A stretch of DNA of 64,000 nucleotides from Aurelia coerulea (taxonomy: Eukaryota > Cnidaria > Scyphozoa > Semaeostomeae > Ulmaridae), in the NCBI GenBank assembly GCA_039566865.1, contig CM076954.1:8688001-8752000 (forward strand), in the 5' to 3' direction. The notes beneath the pieces are model-generated. The model made no database searches and was not told the origin of the DNA. It was given only the letters and a program-made list of their open reading frames with translations. Positions within the stretch are counted from its first letter, which is position 1, and every line of letters begins with the position of its first letter. Position numbers and translations under genes: made by a program. This document shows, one piece after another, positions 1 through 10,861 of this stretch.

Positions 1-104
1 TAAACCTTGAATGATTGACAGAAAGTATCCCTAAGAGATTCCATATTACGGAAAGAAGATACGCTGTGATGTTATGTCAATATATACCAGCTGTTGTAGC
101 AATT

Positions 105-212
105 TTTTTTTTAATACAATGTTCTTGTATTATGTCCCGTTATGGTAGGTGTGTATCCTTGAATGTCCCTCTTAGTTACCAAAACAACATGTGTAAGAAG
201 GACAATGGGAAG
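105..212. repeat. Dispersed repeat R3, partial copy
   Basis: This stretch carries the words GTCCCGTTATGGTAGGTGTG and then GTCCCTCTTAGTTACC. It matches 1240-1352 closely over about 100 bases. It also resembles the right arm of the palindromic element at 5699-6105. It is probably a decayed fragment of that element family. Confidence 0.5.
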
Positions 213-489
213 CGGTTGCCAGCAAGATAGAGCTTTTAGAGAATGTATGTAGCCAGCCGCTCTAACTAAAGGCTAAACACATAGGAAATTGGGCGATGTG
301 ACTAAGGTGGACATTTATCTTACAGTAACGGAACATTAAATTTTTGAACTTTAGATGTTTCTAATAAATCAAAAACTGGTGATTTTATATTACGCGAATG
401 GCAGGAATGACCGTCCTTGTAGCAACGCAATTTTCCATTGCAAAAGTTATAAGTAATGTGTGTAGAGCGTCACTTACGCGTATTTATTT

Positions 490-575
490 TTAAGAACAGC
501 TTATAAGAAACTCAACCCTCAGATCGCCGAGAAATTATTGAACTCCAGTATTGGGAAAATATTCCAAAAGAAACT
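490..575. repeat. Dispersed repeat R2, partial copy
   Basis: The word TATAAGAAACTCAAC followed by a GATCGCC-like block and 'AGTAYTGGGAAAA' recurs at 8955-9210 and at 43846-44205. The second of those is inside an intron of the P-element accessory gene. This copy is the most diverged. Confidence 0.45.
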
Positions 576-1239
576 AGTTGTTTTGTTGCAAGAAATCCTT
601 AACATATTCTGAATCTGGGTAAAAACATCGGATAGTCTTCAGAATTCTGCAGAAAACCTTAATTTAAAATGTTCACGAAGGTACAGGAAATGAACGCGAA
701 GATTGTCTTGCAAACTTAGAAACTCGGCAAAAGCTCTGCACACTGGTAATCTGATATTCTCAAAAAACTCTCAGTATTGGCGTAAATTCTTGGTGGAAAG
801 ATATTCTTTCCTTTCTTTCTTGTTGATTTTTTCTGTCATAACAGAAACATTTTGGCTTTTTTTAAGTCACATCCCTCTCGCTCGTTATCGCTTTCAACTT
901 CGAAGCGTCCCATCTCCTTGTTGTTTATTGTCCCTTCTCGTTTGCTATTCCTTTCTTTTCCTGTCGTTAGTATTTCACTGCGTCAATTTTGCTGGACCAA
1001 GCGGACAGCTTAACAGGTCAATCGCTATTTAAAAGAAGTTGTTAAAAATGCAGTAGGGCTGATTTTGGTAAAAAGTCTACGATATTTTTCAAATTGAGTA
1101 TTTTTGAATAATATATTGAATTTCATACCGTAATCCAAGATAGATTTTAACATCAACATAAAATACGACTCTGAATGATTGATTAAACGACATTACTAAC
1201 AAATGTCGGTATTTTCAGCAAAATTAACGCTGCAATTAT

Positions 1240-1352
1240 ATCAATCTAATTTTCTTGTATAATGTCCCGTTATGTTTAGTGTGTTTCCTTGCAAGTTCCT
1301 CCAAGTGACCCAAAAACAAATATGTGTATGGACAAGATTGGGAATCTAGTTT
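1240..1352. repeat. Dispersed repeat R3, second partial copy
   Basis: It aligns with 105-212: TCTTGTATAATGTCCCGTTA, then a GTGTGTTTCCTTG block, then an ATATGTGTATGGACAAG block. The spacing is conserved, so the two copies descend from one element or from a local duplication. Confidence 0.5.
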
Positions 1353-2557
1353 TACCAACTCATTTGTGCTTTATTAAACGTTTCAAAGAGTAACCAAAAA
1401 TGCAAAGAGGAAACTGTTCAGGCCCTATGTTTTGAAGTCTAAGATATGCTCCATGAATCAAGACTGATGTTTTCATAGGACACAAATATTTTTCGCTCCC
1501 AAGTTTGAAGGGTCGTTCCCTTACAAATCAACATGTTTGATTTGACTGCCTAAATTTTGCTAGAACAAGCTGACTCAACAACGCAATTGCTATTGAAGGG
1601 ATTTTGTTAAAAGTGCATTAGAGCTGACCTTGCTGCGAATTTGTACGCGATGTTATTGAAATTAAAATTTTTCTGATCGATAGAGTTCTTAATAACATAA
1701 ACCAAGCTTGAAGTTGGTTCACAAAGGAAGCAGTTTTTCTACATTTTTTGGGGAACGATAAGCATCAATCGTCATCAAAAGAAAAAGTGCTGCAATTCCA
1801 TGACAAAATACTAGGTGTACAGGTGTTGCAGAAATGCTGTACTCTAATCTAATGTTCTTGTAAAATGTCCCTCTTATACTTTTCTGAAAGATTGTATGAT
1901 GCTGTGCCTGACTATTCTTCTAAACATTATTCTCACAAAAAAGTGTCAGCTCGTCAAGATAAGGCAAAGCAAAGGCGCCCAAGCCATAAAAATACTTTTC
2001 AAAGGCTTGACCACAATTTTCCAACTTATCGTCAGCAAAGGGTGAAGTTAAGAGACGTGGTTTTTTGCCCCAAGCACTGGGATCGCAGGAGTAGAAAAGA
2101 CTGCATTGAGTCCGCAACCCTTTTCGTGACGCTTGCGTGCTGGGCTTCAAAATTGCTCGAATCCTGTCCTTCTGTCAGATCCGAGCGTCTTCCCTTCAAT
2201 AAAAATATTTAGATTTATTAAAAAAGCTAGTATACAGTGCACAGTAATAGCATCAGATTAGAAATTGCTCATTTTGATAGATTTTCTTATTACTGTCACG
2301 ACTTGGCTCAGGATAACAAGCAGCAGCAACATACGATTCTCCAGTTGCTTCAACAAATGAGGTATGTTGCTCATAAAGATCGAAAACATTCTAGGACGCT
2401 TTCTAGACCAAACTTAAGCAATGTTTTCCCAGTATTGGAGTTTGTTAATTTTTTGGCATAAACATTTCTTATGAAAAATATGTGTATTCCATTAGGAGGG
2501 GAACTTCGGGGTCTGCGGTATTGCTGTTTGCGGTATTTCGGTATCGAACTTTCACAG

Positions 2558-2614
2558 TGCGGTATGCGGTATGCGGTATGCGGTATGCGGTATGCGGTAT
2601 GCGGTATGCGGTAT
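2558..2614. repeat. Heptanucleotide minisatellite (TGCGGTA)8
   Basis: About eight perfect head-to-tail copies of TGCGGTA. Degenerate single units (TTTGCGGTATTTCGGTAT) precede the block at 2512-2545, so the perfect array probably expanded from a degenerate seed. Any reading frame through it is a simple repeat and not a protein signal. Confidence 0.9.
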
Positions 2615-2829
2615 TGAAAATTAACGTCCAAACATCATGTAATGCCATTTTCCTGTTGAGGAATAAAGCATCTTCGAGACTAATTGACAGGAAAGAAAAA
2701 CGAAGGAGAGGGGAGTCCCTTATCTCTACCACCTGCTCAACCTTGAAAGAGGTACCTGCGGAGGAGAGCACGCAACATTTTTTATCTGAAGAAAAAGAAT
2801 CAAAATATTTGCACGAATCAAAACTTTGA

Positions 2830-4140
2830 ATGTGGGAAAATCACCCATATTTTCAAATCAGGCAATCCGACAATCTGGACAGCTTTTTCACGGTAAAGCC
2901 TGCTCTATCGAATGTTATCGAGAAGATCATTAATAATCACGGCCTCAGTACCATGGATCGAATGGCCTGTTGTGCCCAGACCAGATTGGGTTTAGAAAAG
3001 GGAGATCTACGCAACATGCAGTTACCTTACTGTCAAAAAAGGTTAGATAGAACATTGATAAAGGGCTATGTAGTGTTCTGTCTATATTGACCTCCGTAAA
3101 CCCTTCAACACATAATGTCATGCAACCTTGCTGGAAAAATTGCAAAGTTATGGTATAGATTATGTGGAATTACAATGGATACGTAATTATCTCATTAATA
3201 AGAAACAAAAAGTAATTTTTGACTAAACCAACTAATGCGAAGAAAACGTTACATGTGGTGTCCCACAAGGATCCGTCCTGGGGCCCCTTCTCTTTGGGCT
3301 AATAATTAATGACATCCATATTCCGTTCATTGATGCTGGCATTATACTATATGCCGACGATACTGCTTTATATCATGCGAGAAAGAACTCAAATGAAATA
3401 GAACATTTACTTTACAGTCAAATGCAAAAAGTTGCAGACTGGCTTGAAAAAGGTAAAACTGAATTTGTGCTATATGGATCACATCAACAGTTGTCCAAAC
3501 AGCCAAACGTATACATAAAAATCTACAGTCAAACTATTCATGAGACAAAATCGCACAAGTACCTTCGTGTAGATTTGGATAACCATCTGAGCCTACATCA
3601 ACATTTTGAACAAATGTATATAATATAGCGACAGCCAGAGTAAAGCTTTTTTCTAGTATTTTCGAAAAAGTCAGCCCTTATGCAGTAGAATTGATATATA
3701 ACACAATGATACGGCCACTACTGTTGTAACCACTACAGCATTCCATACCCCAAGGAACTGTAAACATACAAAATAGAGTAGCCAGAATTTTCAACCCAAG
3801 AGCAAAGATAACGTCAAGGGACAGTATTGAAAAAGCTTGAAACACAAGGGTAGCCATTGACGTGTGTAAATCATTGCAGAATCTACTACCCAAAGACATG
3901 AATGGTTACTTCAAAAAATCTCAGCATGAAATAAACATTGAAGGCAATGGCTCTTGTGTTGTTTTACCGAAAATGCGCACTGAAACTGGAAAAGAGTGGT
4001 TTGCCAACCAGGGAGCCCACATTTTTCGATTTGAAAAAGCAACCCACGACGAAATATCCATCTTGCTATTCAAAAAGAAACACAACCATCGAAGTCTTTG
4101 TAAATGTCCAAAAAAACGTCTTCGACTCCAATAGAATTCT
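2830..4140 (+). pseudogene. Non-LTR retrotransposon (CR1/jockey-like) reverse transcriptase relic
   Basis: This is the decayed second half of a LINE polymerase, spread over several frames. The motif-A region near 3075-3110 reads IDLRKPFNT after one frameshift. Motif B at 3251-3290 reads CGVPQGSVLGPL. Motif C is YADD at 3350-3361, which gives the metal-binding aspartates. The thumb continues to about 3628, then stops and shifts interrupt it. A C-terminal block at about 3862-4100 (VLPKMRTETGKEWFANQGA) matches the end of such polymerases. No endonuclease is present, so the copy is 5'-truncated as well as frameshifted. It cannot be active. Confidence 0.85.
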
Positions 4141-5698
4141 CATCCTTTAATTTTATATTAAACTATTTTCACTTCATTCTACTTTTTGCCTCACGTCTGA
4201 ACAAGTCAACCTGCCAAAATATTAGTTGTTATGATTATTATTCTATTACTACTTCTTGTTTTGAAAAGTTTCCTTTCAAACCATTTCACATTCGAATACA
4301 TGTACACCTTTGAGCCGAATATTAAAACAGTTGAGATCAATAGTATGACAATGATATAAGATCTGTTCCATATATTCATATTTTCTGCCGTCAATGCAGT
4401 TTTCCTGAAAATGCATTAATGAAACTTTTCCCATCGTTCTCGCATCATTCTTTTGTCTGTTAACTGTCTAAAACTACGAAAACGATCTAATAGATCAAAC
4501 TACAAATTGTGATAGAGGAAGGTGTATGTAGGTCGCAATCAAACTGCTACAGTCCGGTATACCGTATTAACAGCGTTGTTTTTTAGTTTCCTAGCGTTAG
4601 CGCTATTTTGCAATTTTTTGGTCCAGTATTTAGTTTCATTTTTGTGAAACCAAATACCCTCCATTAGAATTATTGGGAAAAAGTTACAGATTAATCTACC
4701 TTCAATTCAAACGAAATTACTTTCAGTACTAGAAGGAAGATACGTTGAGGAGCAAAAAGATTTTGACTACCCACATGGCCAATAAATGAAACATTTTAAA
4801 CTGCATACAGTTACAGATAGTTACACGCGAATAGAAACTTATGAAAAGTGTACTAGAGTCTGTTTGACATTAGATGTCTGATCCGGACTGCTAAACTACA
4901 AAATGATTTCAAGAGCAATAGCATAATAGAGCAATAGCATGATGCCTTTTTCTTATTTTTTAATTTGTTAGATGTCAGGTTAGATACGCCTAACATCTAA
5001 CGAGATACAGAATTTACAAGCAAAAAAAACAACTTATGAAACTTGACGTGGTGGTTGCTTGATACAATATGAAATGCAAAGAGTCGATCATGTAGATGGG
5101 AATATATGTGTTGGGTTGTCATAAGCAAAACTGAATTGCCAAAAAGTGTTTAATATCATATTGTTATCAAAGTTTTACGGGAGAGTGTATATAGTTTTGG
5201 GACATTTTCTGGGGCAGGTGTGTAAATGCGTTTCCATATATGACCTTCATTTACCTAGTCCAGTACCCCTCCTCCCTGGGATTTCAGCGATAATTCATAT
5301 TGCCTTCAGAAGTAACAGGAGAACATTCCTTTCTATTAGATCTCAAAATAGACCTTTCCCTATTTCATGAAATTCTGAATTGAATGATAGTTTGTACATT
5401 TTGTAAAATGTTCAAGTGTGAAGAGAGGTTTTTGAAGCTCTAACGTCACTCAGCATTGGTAACAAAATGTAAAAGACTCACTCGATCCAAAAAAATTGTA
5501 GTATAACTAAAAGGTCTACTGCCGAAAATTTTCCGTGACTTTTGGCACAAATATCTTGGCCTACACTTCTGTCCAATTAGACATTCCACAGCACTGAATA
5601 GATAACGGTTATGGTTCGTTTGATGTCCTTGAGCAACTCAAGCATCGCAGCTCACTGACTCCTGGTATTCTCATTTTCGAATGGGTAGTATTTGTTCG
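4141..5698. other. No gene seen
   Basis: AT-rich sequence with no domain, no convincing splice-bounded open frame and no clear terminal inverted repeats. A short local duplication of TAGAGCAATAGCAT lies near 4915-4940. Confidence 0.5.
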
Positions 5699-6105
5699 TA
5701 ATATTACACACTTGCCGGGACCAGCAGCTTCAAATGTTTACACACCCAACTTATCGGGACATGGTGTGTAAGCGTTCCGGAGTGTTTTTCAGAAGTACAA
5801 CTCATGTAATACAACACTAGGCACATTTACATTGCATTTCCCACTCTGCTGAGACGGAATTGCCATGGGAACACACAAAAAAACTTTGGTCCCGCTAAGT
5901 TGGCATTTTAACTTTTTTTAGTGTAAGTTTTTCACCAACTTCACGGGACCTAACAAAGATGCATTTTTTGACGTTTCTACATGGTAAGGACATCGAAAAT
6001 TGACAGAAAATTAGCGGGACCCTGGGTAAGTCCCGCCAATCACCAATGTCCCGCTAAGGTAGGTGTGTAACACAATGGATGTCCCGCTAATGTAGCAGAT
6101 ATAAG
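5699..6105. mobile_element. R3 palindromic MITE-like element
   Basis: The two ends are inverted copies. On the left are TTACACACTTGCCGGGACC and then ACACACCCAACTTATCGGGAC. On the right are GTCCCGCTAAGGTAGGTGTG and then GTCCCGCTAATGTAGC. At least eight GGGAC/GTCCC words occur inside, in both orientations. It is non-coding. No target-site duplication could be fixed because the right side runs into an ACAT microsatellite. Partial copies lie at 105-212 and 1240-1352. Confidence 0.5.
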
Positions 6106-6106
6106 A

Positions 6107-6142
6107 ACATACATACATACATACATACATACATACATACAT
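6107..6142. repeat. Microsatellite (ACAT)9
   Basis: A perfect tetranucleotide array directly following the R3 element. Confidence 0.95.
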
Positions 6143-6420
6143 TATTTGTTTAAGCAGCTTAAAACTACGGCAGCGCTAGCTGATGTGGACCTGCTATCTA
6201 GCTACTTTTACAGTCCATTTAAAATTGTCAGTTCTAAAATTTATGAAAAAAGGAATGCAATATAAAAAAGGTCTTAAAACAGAATCACGTAAAAGAGTTA
6301 ATAAATAGGGATAAAAATGAAATTTTATATCCCAGTTAATTCGCGGAAGATGCTGCGAGCGTTTGCTTATAAAAGGTGTCCCACAACCTTGATTACGATT
6401 CATTTTGTTACGACATGGGT

Positions 6421-6681
6421 ACACGTATCATTCAATTATCAGCAGATCGTTATATTCACTTTTCTAATAATTTAGCACGCTGCATGCATTGCGTCTTGTT
6501 GTTTTTGCAAACGAAAACTTTTCAGCAATCAGTCTTTGTGCTTGGTGATTCGTAAATTTGTTCGTTGTTACATGTGTAAAAACACGTATCACTCAATTCC
6601 CAGAAGATTGTTTATTCACTTTTTGAATTATTTGGAACACTGGTTGCCTCGCATTTGGCTTGTTTTCAAAAGAATACTTTT
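6421..6681. repeat. Degenerate tandem duplication
   Basis: Block 6421-6522 and block 6582-6681 share ACACGTATCAYTCAATT, TTATTCACTTTT, GCATT-CTTGTT and a TACTTTT/AACTTTT end in the same order. They look like an old duplication of about 160 bases. Confidence 0.45.
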
Positions 6682-6689
6682 ACTAGAAG

Positions 6690-8954
6690 CGTAGAAATAG
6701 GTTGACCAACAAAGCAGTCAATCTTTCGCAGTATGCGTTTTATAGACAATAGATTTGGAAATCTTTCGATTTGGTTTTCGCATTCAGTTTAAAAGCCAAA
6801 ATTGTGTCAAGTTGCCTTCGCATTTGGACATAGAAGGCAAAGCAGAAAGGCGTGGTAAAGATCTGGCATTTCGTAAGGTTTTGCGATTTCTTTCACCCGC
6901 CCACCCACAACCTAAAATCGTACCATGCTCCTTTATTTCATGACAGGGATGTCTGTCTCTGCCATGGACATTGAGTGCACTAGTTAGTGGAGAAAAAATC
7001 TAAACATTTTTCTCTAACCCCCAACTATTTCGGTTGCTGTGGGAGTGCACATTTGGCCAGTGCATTTGAAATACCAAACTTTGGCCCCGATGATAAGAGA
7101 ACACTGCCACTGGTATCTGGCAACTTTTATATTTGTGATTCTTCATATCTGAGGGGCCACATTATTTTTATCTGAAGCAAGGATTAATAGGTAAATCTTG
7201 CTGTTTGAAAGTTATTACAGATGCTATTAGAAGTTACCGAGGGTTCTCATAAATGCTTATCAATCCACAATCCATTTGTGAAACAAGTATCCAATAAATT
7301 AATCACAAAATCCTTCTCCTCATTGCCTCAACTTCCAACTCTTGCTATTCTTGTCTTCAAAACAATTTTATGACGAAAGTGCAATTGACATCTTCATAAA
7401 ACGGCGCGAAAACAACTAGTCACGTGGGGGGGGGGGGGACCTCAACAATTTCTGACTGGTGTTTGGGAGGTGGAACAATTTTGTTCCTTGGAATAGGGAA
7501 CAGATTATTTTGAATAAAATCAAAATAGCTCATATAAACAGCTCCTTTGTAAGCCAGGCTGAAAAAAGCTGTTAGCTTAGTCCTGTAATTTATGTTAAAG
7601 ATTGAATACATACATACATACACCCATTTTTTTATAAGAAACCAAGGTCTGGTGATGGTAGACAGTTTCTTAAATTTTTGGGCCATTTTTCTATCAAAAA
7701 TTTCTTGTAAGCTTCTTATACTTTCTATGCAGGAAGTGTAGAATTAATTTTTTTTGGTCTAAAGGGCTCTCAAATTACTTATTAAGATCTCAAAACATGT
7801 AAATAACATTATTTGCACTCAAAATAATGTCCAAGCGGTTGCTATAACTGTACACTGTCAAAACATTTTTGAGTGCGATAGGAAAAGTGAAATTGTAAAT
7901 TACAAAAGTTTCTTAGCTTTTTCAATTTAGGTAGGGTTGTTTCTTAACTTTCGAAAAATTGAGCCTACCGTTTCTTAAAAGCGGTTTCTTATGAAAAAAT
8001 GAGTGTAATCTAATTTTGGAAGAACAAATTTTCTAGAACGTGTACCAATTCCAAATATAATTGTTGAGACTAATAAACCGGCAGTAGACATATTAATAAT
8101 TCTGTAAAAGAGTCTGGATCGAGCAATATATTTTTATACGAGAGGTTGGATTGAGTTAAGTTGAAGCTTTTATCACTATCGTGCACATTCAAAAATTCTA
8201 CAAAATGTAAGAAAATATCGTTCGACTCAGATTATTTTTTTAGAATAGCTTTGGTTATCAAGTTGCAATAGACGATATCAGCATATTGGTTACATCTACT
8301 TAAAAAACTGAAAAAATAGAAGCCATCAAAGATATTTGCGAGCCCCCTTCCCCCATCCTGCTCTCAATTAATTCACCAACCTGTTGTCTTCATTCAAGTT
8401 TATGCAGATAATTCCGCAGATAATATCTCTGGAACAGGGGACTCTCAGGGCTTTGGGGCATATTCTGTTGTAGCTCTTCTATTCTTGGAAAAATTTAAGT
8501 ATTTCGACGGAAATCTGCTACCATTAACCAAATATTGTCTTGCTCCCATTATGGTGTGATTTTGAAACAAGCGAGAGTATTCACAGCTAGTTTGGCACTA
8601 GATTTTCTTGAAAATTTTTTATCAGTTCAAACTTTGTTTTGTTTTATTTATCTATTCAGATGTTTCCACTCATCTTGTTGAAAGAAACCGCTGGTAAGAA
8701 ATTGTAGACGATTGTAGACGCTGGTAAGAAATTGTAGACGATCCTTTTAGCACAGGAGAAACGCTCCAAGAAATGATCAGATGTTAGTTCGAATTAAATT
8801 TTCCATCGTTTATGAGCTGCAAAGTGTTTTAAGACAGAATTTGTCCATCAGAAACCCAAATCATACTAAAATTATGATTTTGTTTGTTTATGATTTAGTG
8901 GTTTCTGGTACTTCTCTGAACAAAACTTAACTGAAAAGATAACACTAATTTTTG
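6690..8954. other. No gene seen; homopolymer and short duplication
   Basis: Short open frames at 6755-6943 and 6987-7175 have no recognisable domain. A run of 13 G lies at 7426-7438. A duplication of about 27 bases (GCTGGTAAGAAATTGTAGACG) lies at 8693-8747. Words resembling R2 (TTTCTTA...AAGAAA) occur at 7905-8000. Confidence 0.45.
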
Positions 8955-9210
8955 CATAAGAAACCGCTTATAAGAAACTCAACTCTTAGATCGCCAAAAA
9001 ATTAAGAAACCTTAGTACTGGGAAAACATAGTTTAGAAAATATTTGATTTGATAAAGGAAATCTTTGGCACTTTTTCACTTTATTTTCACTTGTTCCCCG
9101 TATTATATGACAGAGAAGGTACTTGAATGTCTAAAGTTCTAAACATTGGAAAGACTAAAAAAAGCCCAAATTCTTAGTTTCTTATAAAAATACGTGTATA
9201 TGAATGGTCC
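8955..9210. repeat. Dispersed repeat R2
   Basis: It begins with AAGAAACCGCTTATAAGAAA and ends with CCCAAATTCTTAGTTTCTTA. Its best match in the window is 43846-44205, where the same start, middle (CACTTGTT, GGTACTTGA, AACATTGGAAAG) and end occur in order. It is non-coding and probably a MITE. Confidence 0.6.
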
Positions 9211-9466
9211 TCAATAAATGAATTTATGACAAATTAAAAACAATCTACAGCACACAAATTTTTCCTATGATGATTTAGCCAAAAGTAAGATACCCTGCCA
9301 CGAAGCCCAGAACCCAGTTTCTAGTCAAAATCTAATTGACAATTTTATCCTTTCTGTCACCCTCTTTTTGACGCGTATGTCAAATTTGAATTTCTTTACT
9401 TATTTGACTTCACTGATTAAAAATGTTTGTAGATATCGAGAAGTTTCAAAACAATCGGACAAACTA

Positions 9467-10475
9467 CCGGGTGTCCCAAAAAAAGTTCCGGCGTTTGATT
9501 GAACGCAGACAAAAAAGTTCGTTATCTGGCAATTTCTATTCATTCTAGGTACATGCTGGACATTTCAACTTACAGTTTGGCATATCGGAGGAAGAAATCA
9601 GTAATCTGAAGATGGAGTTATTAGTCCCAACATCGCATCTTCATATTGAAGGCAAAACCAGAGAGATTAGTACGCCTTTCTGCATCATCGTGGTGGAGGG
9701 GGAATCTCCGGATGAGCAACACAAAAACTGGGTTGAAACTTTGTTTCATTGCCTTGACGACGTGCAAGAGTTCCGCTCATTGAGCATATTTGAAGTAAAA
9801 AAGGTCTGAAAATCGAATCTAATAGGTCTCAGGGGGAAAATACTACGTTCATACCTTGCCACTCAATTCGGACTGGACGAACACACAAAAATGTATTGTT
9901 GCATAATATGGTACGTCGAAAAAGCCATTTAAACTATTCTTTAGTTACGAAAAGACGGTCTATTCTACTCCGTGCCATGAAACAGTGAAACAGTAAAATT
10001 CCCTTTTGAAATTCCCAGTTGGCACAAGGCAACAATAACAGCAGCAAACAGTTGTCCCGAGACCTATTTGTTTCTATTCTTCACACCTTAGGCTAATTCA
10101 CACAATCAAAAATGATTTAAATCTAAATTTCGTTCAATTAAAAAGCAAAGCTTTCTCTTGTGAATAAAATTTCTGCCCGCTCTCAGGACGTCAAGGTAAT
10201 GAACGAATTGTCAACTCAATTTTTGTGTTGCTCGTCGAGGGAGTCCCCACCATCACGAAGCAGGAAGGCGTAATAATCTCTCTGGTTTTGCCTTGAAAAT
10301 AAAAATTAAATGTTACAGCTCATAACTCCATTTTCAGATTACTAATTTCTTCCTACGATATGCCAAACTGTAAGTTGAAATATCTAGCACTAGCTAGAAG
10401 GAATAGAAATTGCCAGATTAAAAAGATTTTTCTCTGTGCTCAATCAAACGTCGGAACTTTTTTTGGGACACCCGG
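9467..10475. mobile_element. TA-flanked foldback element, copy A
   Basis: The ends are CCGGGTGTCCCAAAAAAAG and its inverse, flanked by TA on both sides (9465-9466 and 10476-10477). The terminal inverted repeats run for about 270 bases each. No transposase frame remains; the 65-codon open frame at 9612-9809 lies largely in an arm and is not credible as a gene. TA duplication and the short terminal core resemble Tc1/mariner-type elements (inference). The closest relative is copy B at 10862-13541, in the opposite orientation. Confidence 0.8.
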
Positions 10476-10477
10476 TA

Positions 10478-10859
10478 TATCGTCTATATTCATCTAAAAT
10501 GTTACAATTCATGTTACAACCTACTACACTTTCTAATCACTATACAACTAAAAATATACAACATTACAGCGACAGTAACCACAGGGAACAACAGACAATG
10601 AGTACCCCATGGTCACAACATAAAGAAACATCCACCTTAATTACAGCTAAATATACAATTACAAGAAGCTACTTATAAACGATTACTACTGGTAAGTACT
10701 GAGGCCTGTTTCACGCTGGATTCCAAGCCAGCATAGGCGCATGATGGTGAACAATGGTGACCCCGGCAGGGAGAATAGCAACAACAACAGTTACTGTCAC
10801 CACTGCTGCCCATCCAAGATCCCCATCGCGGAATGCCCTACGCCCATGGTAGATTTGAA
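10478..10859. repeat. Dispersed repeat R1, copy 1
   Basis: Non-coding repeat of about 380 bases filling the gap between foldback copies A and B. It matches 59045-59375 in order: AAATGTTACAA, ACTTTCTAAT, ACAGCGACAG/ACAGGGACGG, GACAATGA-TACCCC, ACCCCGG and a CAACAACARCAG-like block. A short piece also recurs at 17795-17845. The superfamily is not recognised. Confidence 0.65.
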
Positions 10860-10861
10860 TA

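Larger units (their letters stand above)
1..2500. other. AT-rich intergenic DNA with degenerate dispersed repeats
   Basis: I see no credible gene here. Open frames of up to about 115 codons on both strands have no recognisable domain and look like chance. Three partial repeats are listed separately (105-212, 490-575, 1240-1352). A further weak echo of the first family lies near 1850-1880. A degenerate purine/pyrimidine-rich tract at 800-1000 has no coding character. Confidence 0.5.

Noticed and set aside
703..1032. 109-codon hydrophobic open frame
   Set aside because: Pyrimidine-rich DNA gives Phe/Leu/Ser runs; no homologue recognised, no splice or start context.
2482..2829. 115-codon open frame and its minus-strand partners across the TGCGGTA array
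   Set aside because: The frames owe their length to a 7-base repeat that is open in several frames on both strands; no domain outside the array.
7426..7438. G13 run as a quadruplex or regulatory site
   Set aside because: A single homopolymer with no repeats of G-tracts or gene nearby; may be a sequencing artefact.
9612..9809. 65-codon open frame as an element-encoded protein
   Set aside because: It lies largely in the terminal arm of a foldback element and is broken in the other copy.
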